Origin: Bacteroidota bacterium
GTDB lineage: Bacteria; Bacteroidota; Bacteroidia; JABEUT01
Length of the DNA: 44,142 nucleotides
NCBI GenBank assembly: GCA_013289395.1
Contig: JABCZY010000004.1
Coordinates: 1-44,142, forward strand
Direction: 5' to 3'
Positions 33,751 to 41,853 of the stretch are shown piece after piece. The notes under the pieces are model-generated. The model was not told the DNA's origin, did not search any database, and worked only from the letters and a program-made list of their open reading frames with translations. A program made the position numbers and the translations under genes. The first letter of the stretch is position 1. Every line of letters starts with the position of its first letter.

Positions 33751-34401
33751 ATGGCTACACCAAGTAATGAACCAACATTCGGAGGAAAGCAGTCACGTTC
33801 TATGCGCATATGGCACTGGAGCACATTTATAATTATAATGGGTTCATTGGTAACAGTACTGTTGGCAAAAACAATATTCAATACACGTAGTAATATAGCA
33901 CTGGTTAAGGATAGTTTGCAAGAAAATAATATTGCGGTTACCGATCAACAAGCCAGGTCAGTATCGCATGAGTTTAATGACTTGCTATGGCATTGGCATA
34001 TTTATATCGGTTATGTATTAGCTGGCTTGTTTTTGTTTCGCTTGATCTTTGAATTCTTTCAGCCTGCGGAACAAAAATTAATACCTGCTCTTAAAAAAGC
34101 ATTGAACTATTTAAAAATGCCCGGAGCTGATAAAAAAGAAACGAAACATTACATAGTCGTAAAACTTCTTTACCTGTTCTTCTACTTCTCACTTTTTATT
34201 CAAACCTGTACCGGCTTGTTCATGGTATATTCTGATGATGTAGACAACATGAAAGACATAAGACACACGACAAGCGATATTCATTCTGTTTTTATGTGGG
34301 TACTTATTACTTACATTGTTGTGCATATTGGTGGTGTTATACTTGCTGAATTAGGTAAGAACAAGGGCATAGTTTCGAAAATGATAAACGGGGGCAAATA
34401 G
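33751..34401 (+). CDS. Cytochrome b561-like membrane protein
   Basis: A 216-residue protein with four predicted membrane helices. His in RIWHWS (helix 1), HWHIYIG (helix 2), RHTTSDIHSVFMW and VVHIGG (last helix) are placed as heme-binding His of the bacterial cytochrome b561/Ni-hydrogenase b-type group. An about 45-residue polar loop lies between helices 1 and 2. It likely carries electrons in the inner membrane; partner unknown. Translation follows the esterase gene after 8 bp. Confidence 0.8.
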   Translation: MATPSNEPTFGGKQSRSMRIWHWSTFIIIMGSLVTVLLAKTIFNTRSNIALVKDSLQENNIAVTDQQARSVSHEFNDLLWHWHIYIGYVLAGLFLFRLIFEFFQPAEQKLIPALKKALNYLKMPGADKKETKHYIVVKLLYLFFYFSLFIQTCTGLFMVYSDDVDNMKDIRHTTSDIHSVFMWVLITYIVVHIGGVILAELGKNKGIVSKMINGGK

Positions 34402-34710
34402 ACTTTCTCTGTCAATTTGACACGAAAGAATTTTAGCAATCACATTACCGCCATATCACAATGATTACCACCAAGATGCGTAAAACATTGCTATATAAAT
34501 TAGTAAAATGATTCATTGTATTTTATTGTAAATAACAATAACTACTCCTTCCACACTTATAACAAATGGCAGATATAACTTGAGTGGGTTGTTGATAGCT
34601 TTCGTCTTTAAAATTTACACTGACACTTTGTATGCCTAATTTTGTTTTATGACCTTATTGTGCAACCATTCTTATGCGTTTGTATTATTGCCATATAGTA
34701 TTCGTTTAAC
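34402..34710. other. Intergenic region with candidate promoter
   Basis: 309 bp upstream of the ECF sigma gene, AT-rich, no convincing ORF (a 16-codon frame at 34461 is too short to support). It holds the -7 match at 34637-34644. Confidence 0.4.
34637..34644 (+). promoter_or_regulatory. -7 box TAATTTTG before the ECF sigma gene
   Basis: Matches TAnnTTTG, 66 bp before the ATG at 34711. No properly spaced -33 TTTG. Confidence 0.35.
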
Positions 34711-35271
34711 ATGGATGAAGAAGTTGAATTGCTGAATAGAATTAAAGCAAGCCCGGGAAACTTTTCTGAAGTTTTTAAGCTATACTATAAGCCAATTTTT
34801 GGATATATACTGCGCCGCACCGGTAATTTTGATGAAACGGCCGACATTGCAGCGAACACTTTTCTTAAAGCCTATACCCACATAAACAATTTTACGTATA
34901 AAGGCATTTCCATTAAGGTATGGCTCTACCGTATAGCTACAAATGAAACAAATCAGTTTTTCAGGTACAGAAAAAAATACAATTCCTTATTTGAGAAAAT
35001 TGATTTTGAAAATAAAGAGCTTTTCAGAAATTACCTGCAAGATGACAGAGAAGAATTAGAACAAGAGCTTAAAAAGCACCATCAGTTTATTTCGGTTATC
35101 ACAGCTTTGAAAACATTACCCAACAAGTACCAGGAGGTAATTTCATTACGTCATTTTGAAGGGAAAGACAATAAGGAAATTGTTGATATTTTGAATATTA
35201 AAGAAGGGACATTGAAATCTTTATTATCCAGAGGAATTGAAAAGTTGAGAGAAAAGTGCAACCAAATTTAA
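34711..35271 (+). CDS. ECF-type RNA polymerase sigma factor
   Basis: A 186-residue sigma-70 family protein of ECF size. Region 2 (about 20-90; FKLYYKPIFGYILRRTGNFDETADIAANTF, KVWLYRIATN) and region 4 (about 128-183; LPNKYQEVISLRHFEGKDNKEIVDILNIKEGTLKSLLSRGIEKL) are complete, with an acidic linker between. It should direct transcription of a small regulon. The next gene, 18 bp downstream, encodes a small membrane protein that may be its anti-sigma factor. Confidence 0.9.
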   Translation: MDEEVELLNRIKASPGNFSEVFKLYYKPIFGYILRRTGNFDETADIAANTFLKAYTHINNFTYKGISIKVWLYRIATNETNQFFRYRKKYNSLFEKIDFENKELFRNYLQDDREELEQELKKHHQFISVITALKTLPNKYQEVISLRHFEGKDNKEIVDILNIKEGTLKSLLSRGIEKLREKCNQI

Positions 35272-35289
35272 CGTTTAGCATTATTGATC

Positions 35290-35709
35290 ATGGAAGCAGA
35301 AAAATTTGAAAATATATTAATGCAAATGAGCAAACCAAAAGTTGCTCATTTAAAACACCAGGATATGTTGGCAAACGCAATAACAAATGCAAAAGATAAG
35401 TCTGTTTTAAGCTTATGGTGGTTAAGTGTACCGCTATATATTATTGCAGCACTGTTAATGAAAACATGTTTTATGCCTAACACAACACTAGCATCGAACA
35501 TTCATGAATTGGCAAACAAAGGAAAGTATTCAGCTTTGTTCATCTTTATTGTAATACCAATATTATTTATTGTAATAAATGCTGCAACGATCAGGAAAAT
35601 CTATTTTCTGTCAGGTAGTCCGAAAAGTGCAAGCTTTCTTAAAGAGATTTGGGTTAACGTTTTTATCATACTCGCTTCCATTCTCATTCTGATAATTTAT
35701 TTACTTTAA
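35290..35709 (+). CDS. Small membrane protein, possible anti-sigma factor
   Basis: The protein has 139 residues from ATG 35290; an in-frame TTG six bases earlier is unlikely. A cytoplasmic N-terminus of about 45 residues (KFENILMQMSKPKV) is followed by three membrane helices (about 45-63, 80-100, 120-139). No family recognised and no zinc-binding anti-sigma motif seen. The position right after an ECF sigma gene and the soluble-N/membrane-C plan suggest an anti-sigma role (inference). Confidence 0.6.
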   Translation: MEAEKFENILMQMSKPKVAHLKHQDMLANAITNAKDKSVLSLWWLSVPLYIIAALLMKTCFMPNTTLASNIHELANKGKYSALFIFIVIPILFIVINAATIRKIYFLSGSPKSASFLKEIWVNVFIILASILILIIYLL

Positions 35710-35721
35710 AAAAACAATAAA

Positions 35722-35958
35722 ATGAAATTACCTTGGTTTAAGCGCAACGGGTTATTCTTTATGCCTATCAGCATAATTGGGTGGCTTATCCTTATTGTAG
35801 GGATAGGGTACTCAGTTTATACTTTCATCGAAATTAATAATCAGGGGCACTCTGTAAGTGACATACTTATTAATTTTGTCTTCAGTCTTATTATTATCGG
35901 GGCTATTTATTCTTCTATAGCCTATTTTACCAGCAGGCCATGGCCTCAAAAGAAATAA
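35722..35958 (+). CDS. Small two-helix membrane protein
   Basis: A 78-residue protein with two hydrophobic helices (about 10-32 and 47-67) and a basic end (RPWPQKK). No known family. It is 12 bp after the possible anti-sigma gene and the third gene of the sigma operon. Confidence 0.55.
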   Translation: MKLPWFKRNGLFFMPISIIGWLILIVGIGYSVYTFIEINNQGHSVSDILINFVFSLIIIGAIYSSIAYFTSRPWPQKK

Positions 35959-35973
35959 AAACCACATTTTTCG

Positions 35974-35981
35974 TACCTTTG
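35974..35981 (+). promoter_or_regulatory. -7 box TACCTTTG just before the acyltransferase start
   Basis: Perfect TAnnTTTG, only 4 bp before the GTG at 35986, so a transcript from it would be leaderless or nearly so. Confidence 0.5.
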
Positions 35982-35985
35982 ATAT

Positions 35986-37194
35986 GTGCAGCACTTCCCC
36001 AAAAACATAATACACCCCATTTTCAGGGCATGGATACAATGCACAGCTTATTTCTATTTTGAAAAAGTAATTGTAAGTGGTGAGGAGAACATACCCGACA
36101 CCGGTCCAGTAATATTAGCCAGCAATCATCCAAATTCCTTTCTCGACCCTTTGCTAATAACATCTTATTATAACAGGCCTATCTATTACATGGCTCGAGG
36201 AGATGTTTTTGCAACCAGGCTTGCATCTGCATTACTGGGGTTTCTGAATATTATTCCTATTTACCGAAAAGAAGAAGGCGCCGAGAATTTCCCTAAGAAC
36301 GAAAGCACTTTCACTTTTTGTATAAAGGCATTTGAGCAGAACGGGACCGTCCTAATATTTTCGGAAGGGCAATCAGAGAATGAGTGGGAACTGCGGCCGT
36401 TGCGTAAAGGCACAGCGCGGTTGGCTTACGATGCTTGGCATAGCCAGGGGATAGGCCAGGAACTTAAAATACTTCCCGTGAGTATTAACTATAGTTCATG
36501 GTTACATATAAATTGTGTTGCCCACTTGTCTTTCGCACCTGTTATTTCAAAAAGCAATTTACCCGAAGATATGGAGCAAGGCTTGTTTCACAGAAAATTC
36601 AATGAGCAATTAAAGAGTGAACTACAGGAACACTGTGTGGTTATTGATACAGAGAAGCAGATAGAGTTGCAAGAGATCCTTGTAGCGTTTCTGCTTAAGA
36701 ACATGATAAATGGGAAGAAGTTTGCAAAGCGGGCAATAGAAAAAATAAGCGGAGAAAGCGAAACGGAGAGAGAAAAAACAATATTGTTTGCCAATTACAT
36801 TAAAACACATAACATTAAATACTTCGAAGAGCCAAGTGTAGAAGGCTTTTTAGCAGGTGTTTTTATTTACCCATTAGCAATTGTATTCAATTTTATCCCC
36901 TACACTATTTGTAAGTTCATTGCTACACGCACCACACACCATAACGAGTTTTACGATTCTGTACTCTTCTGCACACTTCTGTTTATATACCCCATATATA
37001 TCTTAGCCTTGTTCGCAGTAACTATTAGTATTACGCATTCCATTGTAAGCAGTATAGCTATAAGTGCATTGGCATTGCTTGCAGCAAAATGGCGTGAAAA
37101 AGCCAGAAGAAATATTATTTGTTTCAGTAAAAGAAAAGAAATGAAGACCGTTTCAACTATGCTACGCGGGCTTTTTGAAAAAGGTAGTGACTAA
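35986..37194 (+). CDS. PlsC-like glycerophosphate acyltransferase
   Basis: A 402-residue protein starting with GTG; a stop lies in frame just upstream (35980-35982) and the next ATG is after the catalytic motif, so GTG is needed. The acyltransferase motif NHPNSFLDP (HX4D) is at about 46-54, the second block FSEGQSENEWELRPLRKGTARLAYD near 126-150. Two to three membrane helices lie at about 285-375. Family members move acyl chains from ACP/CoA to glycerol-phosphate or lysophospholipid. The gene follows the sigma operon by 27 bp but may also have its own promoter. Its 3' end overlaps the convergent methyltransferase gene by 38 bp. Confidence 0.8.
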   Translation: MQHFPKNIIHPIFRAWIQCTAYFYFEKVIVSGEENIPDTGPVILASNHPNSFLDPLLITSYYNRPIYYMARGDVFATRLASALLGFLNIIPIYRKEEGAENFPKNESTFTFCIKAFEQNGTVLIFSEGQSENEWELRPLRKGTARLAYDAWHSQGIGQELKILPVSINYSSWLHINCVAHLSFAPVISKSNLPEDMEQGLFHRKFNEQLKSELQEHCVVIDTEKQIELQEILVAFLLKNMINGKKFAKRAIEKISGESETEREKTILFANYIKTHNIKYFEEPSVEGFLAGVFIYPLAIVFNFIPYTICKFIATRTTHHNEFYDSVLFCTLLFIYPIYILALFAVTISITHSIVSSIAISALALLAAKWREKARRNIICFSKRKEMKTVSTMLRGLFEKGSD

Positions 37195-38194
37195 CTATCC
37201 ATTCATCTCCATTGTTATAGCCCCAAAGCTCAGCACAGGCCATAAAAAATATTCTCCAATATACCCACCACTTTACAGCTTGCTCAGCCCCATAAACACG
37301 TTTCATTATTTCCATTATCTCGGTCTTATGCCCATCCATATTTTGCAACCAGGCTTCCGATGTTTTTTGATAATGTGTACCACTGACTCTCCAGTGCTTT
37401 TCTATATTAATGTGTTCAGGAAAATATAAGAGCAAATGATCACTTGGCATTATGCCACCAGTAAAGAAATACTTACTCATCCAGTCGGTCTCATCAATTA
37501 CCTCGAACTTGTATGCGTATTCCTTATGTGTAAAAATATGCACGAATAACTTACCATCATCCTTCAGAAAGCCTGCCACCTTTTTAAGCAACAGGTCGTA
37601 ATTGCGCATATGCTCAAACATTTCAACCGATACAACCCTATCAAACTTACCACCGGTTTGAAACACATTCATATCAGCTGTTACAATTGTCAGGTTAGTT
37701 ATGTTTCTCTGCTTAGCCTGTTCATCAATAAAAACTTTTTGGCTATGCGAGTTTGACACTGAAGTCACTTTACTATTGGGATACTTAGTCGCCATAAATA
37801 AGGAGAGAGAGCCCCAGCCGCAACCCAGTTCAAGGACCTGCTGGCCATCTTTCAGTTCTGCGCGTTGGCAAGTTAGCTCCAGCATATCTCTTTCTGAAGT
37901 GTCAATATCTGTCACTCCATCCTTCCAATAACCAGAGCTATATTTTAAATACTTACCTAATACTCTTACAAAAAAAACTGCCGGCACCTCGTAGTGTTGT
38001 TGGTTAGCATCAACAGTATTAACCGCAATAGCAGAACTTCTCAACTCAGCAAGGAGTTTCATAAAATGTTCTTGCTGCGCTTCAGGGTTGCCCTTATTCT
38101 CATCAATAAGCCTTTGCTTTAAAAGGTTACGAATACCGGTGCGCAATGCAAAATCAGGCAATGAATCTTTTTCAAGAAGTGATGTGTACCACAT
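37157..38194 (-). CDS. Cyclopropane-fatty-acyl-phospholipid synthase-like SAM methyltransferase
   Basis: The protein has 345 residues from ATG 38194; an in-frame start at 38224 would overlap the upstream gene by 26 bp and is less likely. Motifs of the CFA synthase group are YWKDG (about 85-89), SAM-binding LELGCGWGSL (about 115-124), VSNSHSQ and SVEMFEHM (about 165-172). It likely methylates unsaturated fatty acyl chains or related lipids. It follows the DUF1295 gene by 4 bp. The 3' end overlaps the convergent acyltransferase by 38 bp. Confidence 0.83.
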   Translation of the reverse strand: MWYTSLLEKDSLPDFALRTGIRNLLKQRLIDENKGNPEAQQEHFMKLLAELRSSAIAVNTVDANQQHYEVPAVFFVRVLGKYLKYSSGYWKDGVTDIDTSERDMLELTCQRAELKDGQQVLELGCGWGSLSLFMATKYPNSKVTSVSNSHSQKVFIDEQAKQRNITNLTIVTADMNVFQTGGKFDRVVSVEMFEHMRNYDLLLKKVAGFLKDDGKLFVHIFTHKEYAYKFEVIDETDWMSKYFFTGGIMPSDHLLLYFPEHINIEKHWRVSGTHYQKTSEAWLQNMDGHKTEIMEIMKRVYGAEQAVKWWVYWRIFFMACAELWGYNNGDEWIVSHYLFQKARVA

Positions 38195-38198
38195 AAAA

Positions 38199-38978
38199 TT
38201 ATTTCTTTTTAAACCAGGGTACAAATACTGACGTAGTCCTTTGGTATTCTTTGTATAGATCTCCCTTCGACCTGATCGACTGCTCTTCAGTCATGGGAAT
38301 ACCGGTAACCCTGAATAACAGCAGCAGAATTGTTATAGGGCTCAATATCCCGATCCAGCCACAATCAGCATTCAGTGAAACCATGAAATAACCTACCCAA
38401 ATCATTGATTCGAAAAAGTAATTGGGGTGGCGTGAATAGTTCCATAAACCGGCATTACACACCCTACCTTTATTCGCGGGATTGCTTTTAAACTTCTTCA
38501 ACTGCCCGTCGGCAATACCTTCACCCAAAATACTTATGGCCCAAACTACTACTCCTGCATATTCGAGCACTGATAGTTGAGGCTTAGGATTAAATGCAAT
38601 CAGAAAAAAAGGAATAGCGAGGTAAATATTTGAGAGCGCCTGCATTTGAAAAAAGTAAAAGAATTTCCGGTCAGGCTTAGGAGCCCATTCTTCACGTAAT
38701 TTCTTGTACCTGCCTTCTTCAACTTGTAAGTGTGATCCGACCCTTATCAGGAGATATATACCAAGGCGCATGCTCCATATTAATATCATGGCACATATTA
38801 GCAACTTACGTTCCCAATACCCTGTTGCCATTAGGCACAACACTATTGCTATAAACGAAAAGTTAAATGACCAGAAAATGTCAACTACACCTGCATTTTG
38901 AATGGCCTTGGCCCAAACCCACACAAAAAGCATTATTAAGCAAGAAACCAGTGTACAAACAAGAATAGTTAAAAGCAT
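38199..38978 (-). CDS. DUF1295 family membrane protein (steroid 5-alpha-reductase-like)
   Basis: A 259-residue protein with seven or so membrane segments. The C-terminal part GLWNYSRHPNYFFESMIWVGYFM (about 178-200) and YKEYQRTTSVFVPWF (about 243-257) match the steroid reductase/ICMT-like DUF1295 family; NAGVVDIFWS near 28-37 is also typical. Such proteins are often encoded with CFA-synthase-like methyltransferases, as here, which suggests a joint lipid-modifying step (inference). Confidence 0.85.
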   Translation of the reverse strand: MLLTILVCTLVSCLIMLFVWVWAKAIQNAGVVDIFWSFNFSFIAIVLCLMATGYWERKLLICAMILIWSMRLGIYLLIRVGSHLQVEEGRYKKLREEWAPKPDRKFFYFFQMQALSNIYLAIPFFLIAFNPKPQLSVLEYAGVVVWAISILGEGIADGQLKKFKSNPANKGRVCNAGLWNYSRHPNYFFESMIWVGYFMVSLNADCGWIGILSPITILLLLFRVTGIPMTEEQSIRSKGDLYKEYQRTTSVFVPWFKKK

Positions 38979-39068
38979 GTTTATTTCTATTTAAAAGACA
39001 TACGATAATAAGATAATTACAGATTTCTAAAAATAACAAATATATTTACCATAGTAAATTAATAGAAC

Positions 39069-39926
39069 ATGCTGGTTAAAACATATGGAAGTGCAGTTAG
39101 CGGAATAGATGCTACAACAATTACAGTCGAAGTAAATGTGAGTGCAGGGGTTAATTTCTTTTTAGTGGGATTGCCCGATAGCGCAGTTAAGGAAAGCCAG
39201 CAGCGGATAGATGCCGCTCTTAAAAATAATGGGTTCCGTTTGCCCGGTAAAATGATAACCGTAAATATGGCGCCGGCCGATATTCGTAAGGAAGGTTCTT
39301 CTTATGACCTAACTATAGCAATTGGCATACTAGCCGCTTCGGAACAAATAACAAGCGAGAAGGTTGGCGAATATGTAATTATGGGCGAACTGTCTCTTGA
39401 TGGAGGACTACAACCCATAAAAGGCGTATTGCCTATAGCCCTTAATGCCCGAAAAGAAGGATTTAAAGGGCTTATTCTGCCTGAGCAGAATGCTAAAGAG
39501 GCTGCAATTGTAGAAGGCCTGAATGTATATGGTATTAAGAATATTAAGGAAGCGATTGATTTTTTAAATGGCGATATAGAATTACAACCTGTTGTAGTTG
39601 ATGCTCTCGAAACATTTCATACTCAGTTATCATTGGCCGATGTAGATTTTGCAGATGTAAAAGGCCAGGAAAATATAAAACGGGCACTTGAAATTGCAGC
39701 TGCCGGCGGGCATAATGTAATACTGATCGGCCCTCCGGGTGCCGGCAAAACTATGTTAGCAAAACGCCTACCCACCATATTACCTCCACTTACATTAGAT
39801 GAAGCACTTGAAACCACAAAAATACATTCCGTTGCAGGTAAGGTAGGAAGTGGCAAAGGGCTTGTAGCATCGCGTCCGTTCCGTGCTCCGCACCATACTA
39901 TTTCAGATGTGGCTTTGTTGCAATGA
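39069..39926 (+). pseudogene. YifB/ComM-type AAA ATPase, interrupted at the 3' side by a mobile element
   Basis: The open frame has 285 codons, while YifB/ComM proteins run to about 510. Present: the Lon-S16-like N-domain (about 1-170; GLPDSAVKESQQRI, MAPADIRKEGSSYDL) and the ATPase Walker A GPPGAGKT (about 221-228) up to RPFRAPHHTISDVAL (about 270-283). Family proteins go on with VGGG and then the Walker B region, but here the frame ends LLQ-stop. The stop arises where the mobile element begins. Lost: Walker B, the rest of the AAA domain and the C-terminal domain. In proteobacteria ComM aids natural transformation, so that function is probably inactivated here. Confidence 0.85.
39903..39926. 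other. Element-chromosome junction (att half-site) in the YifB gene
   Basis: YifB frame and serine recombinase frame overlap tail-to-tail over these 24 bp. Family conservation (SDVAL followed by VGGG) puts the last host base near 39917. The crossover dinucleotide cannot be set without the other junction, which is beyond the right edge. Confidence 0.65.
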
Positions 39927-41612
39927 GGCATTTTTAGTATCAGGTCCTAATTCCCATATTCCCCCATCTTCTTTCTCAATACCAATAGGATGCCATCCAA
40001 GCCCTTTTTTGGGTATTTCATATATCCAAGGAGCAAGCTTTAATTCCAGGTTAAAAATGACCTTAACAATATGCGTGTTTGCCTTTTCGTCAAATCCAAT
40101 TCGAATCTGATGTATATAATTTTTCAATAATTCCCTTTTTTCTATATCGGTTTTACTGTCAAGATCAGAGTTTAAGTCTTCAAATACCTTTATATTGGGG
40201 AACTGAAGGTCCTTTTTGGATTGTAGGAATTTAAGCTCATTAATTGCTGATTGTATTTTACCTTCTAAATTTCCAATTTCTTCAATAAATTCATTATTTT
40301 TTTGAGTCAACTGCTCATCTGAAAATATTCTTTTAGTTGCAAGAGTAAGCAAGGTATTTTGTTGGTCTTTAATACTCGAAATCTGATTGTAATAGGTCTT
40401 GACATAATGTTCCAATTCTTTTATTTTCTTTTCATCTATTCCAGTCCCAAGCTCATTTATTGCCTTTACCAAAAGAATATTCGACTCCTTAAAATTTGTC
40501 CAAACGACCTCATTCAACCGATCAATATTAATACTCCTCATATTGCACTCTTTATGCCGTTTTGAGACACATGAATAAACCCGCATACTTCTTTTGGGTT
40601 TTATTATACCATACATACCTTTTCCGCATTTTTCACATCGAATAAAACCCTTGAGCATATAAAAATGGACTTTATTGTTCCTTCCTGCAAGAATACTGTT
40701 ATTCTTAAGGTTTTTTTGAACAGCTTCCCATAGAGACACTTCAATCATCGGTGTCACAGGTAATATTAGACCCTTATATCGCCTATGCCCTTTATAAATT
40801 GGATTTTTTAAAATACTCAAGATGGTATTAGGTCTCCAAATAATATCTTCTTGATTAACGTGTCGAACTTCACCGGTTAGTCTGTCTTTTAATTTTAAGC
40901 CATTTACAAGGCTTTTCCTGCCTCGTGTCGGAACTCCTTCCTCATTTAGATTCTTGGCTATTGTTGCCGTACCAATGCCTTCTAAACTCATCTTGAAGAT
41001 TTTTATAATGATTAAAACTTCATCCGGGTGAAACTCTAATGGTCCGCTTTCAATTTTAATGATTTCGTCACCATCAAATATTTTTATAGATTGCCTACGA
41101 AATCCATAAGGGAGCATAACACCACCACTCCATTTGCCTTTTTTGGCTGATTGTTCCAAGGTTCGCACTACCCTCTCATTTTTCAACCTTATTTCATGCA
41201 TGCTCAATACATTACTTATACCAAGCATTAATTCATGTGTAGGATTATTTTTGATGTCATATATATTATGGGAATCATAAAATAATATGCCATACTTCTT
41301 AAATATGCCTTTAATATAAGCTCCAATTTTTTCATTTCTGGCTAACCTATCCCACTCAGTACAAAAAATATGCTTAACCACCCCTTTCTCGCATCCTTCC
41401 AATAGACCTTTAAATACTGGTCTATTGTCTAAATTATCAGCAGTAGCGCTTGTGCCGGTGTTTTCATCACCTTCTCTCTGAATAATGGGAATCAAGTTAT
41501 AAGTATTTCCAATTCTTAAACCTGTCTCTTCTTGTGCAGGTGGGCTATTATCTTTTTTAGCGCTTTTATCTCCAGAGACCCGAATATAAATATGCAATTC
41601 TTCCTTCTTCAT
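39903..41612 (-). CDS. Large serine recombinase
   Basis: A 569-residue site-specific integrase. The N-terminal resolvase domain (about 1-150) has the nucleophile Ser13 in YIRVSGDKS and EWDRLARNE (about 88-96). The recombinase domain (about 165-300; MLPYGFRR, AKNLNEEGVPTRGRK, ILKNPIYKGHRRY) is followed by a zinc ribbon (RCEKCGKGMYG, then YSCVSKRHKECN, about 323-355) and a coiled-coil region. Its reading frame runs 3' into the truncated YifB gene: the last codons (about QQSHI) and the TGA stop are in host DNA. This position beside the junction is typical for an integrase gene next to its attachment site. Confidence 0.92.
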   Translation of the reverse strand: MKKEELHIYIRVSGDKSAKKDNSPPAQEETGLRIGNTYNLIPIIQREGDENTGTSATADNLDNRPVFKGLLEGCEKGVVKHIFCTEWDRLARNEKIGAYIKGIFKKYGILFYDSHNIYDIKNNPTHELMLGISNVLSMHEIRLKNERVVRTLEQSAKKGKWSGGVMLPYGFRRQSIKIFDGDEIIKIESGPLEFHPDEVLIIIKIFKMSLEGIGTATIAKNLNEEGVPTRGRKSLVNGLKLKDRLTGEVRHVNQEDIIWRPNTILSILKNPIYKGHRRYKGLILPVTPMIEVSLWEAVQKNLKNNSILAGRNNKVHFYMLKGFIRCEKCGKGMYGIIKPKRSMRVYSCVSKRHKECNMRSINIDRLNEVVWTNFKESNILLVKAINELGTGIDEKKIKELEHYVKTYYNQISSIKDQQNTLLTLATKRIFSDEQLTQKNNEFIEEIGNLEGKIQSAINELKFLQSKKDLQFPNIKVFEDLNSDLDSKTDIEKRELLKNYIHQIRIGFDEKANTHIVKVIFNLELKLAPWIYEIPKKGLGWHPIGIEKEDGGIWELGPDTKNASLQQSHI

Positions 41613-41853
41613 GATTCCGTTACAGTTTCGTTATTTTAGCTATATCCTGATATAACCCAGTAAATTTCAATTTAAATTACCTCAACAAAAAAGCCTATCA
41701 ATAAAGGCTTGTATAGAATTATATACTGCCTTAAATTCTCTATAAGAATTATGGTCAAATGTTACTGAGCTCCATAATCGTTTGATATACTGGGTATTCC
41801 ATTTTATTCGTTATTATTTTCGTTAATTTCAACAGAATACCCAGTTAAATTAA
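41613..41853. repeat. Intergenic region dense in inverted repeats between the two integrase genes
   Basis: It holds: TATATC/GATATA (41641-41654); AAGCCT/AGGCTT terminator stem (41691-41710); AGAATT at 41715-41720 and 41745-41750 with AATTCT at 41734-41739; and an 11-bp perfect inverted pair ACTGGGTATTC (41789-41799) and GAATACCCAGT (41835-41845). A third ACCCAGT occurs near 41655. Candidate recombinase or regulator binding sites. Confidence 0.55.
41683..41710 (-). terminator. Terminator after the tyrosine recombinase gene
   Basis: On the minus strand AAGCCT pairs with AGGCTT (loop of 8), followed by TTTTTG. It lies about 145 bp after the stop at 41854 and before the serine recombinase start at 41612, so the two integrases are transcribed separately. 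Confidence 0.65.
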
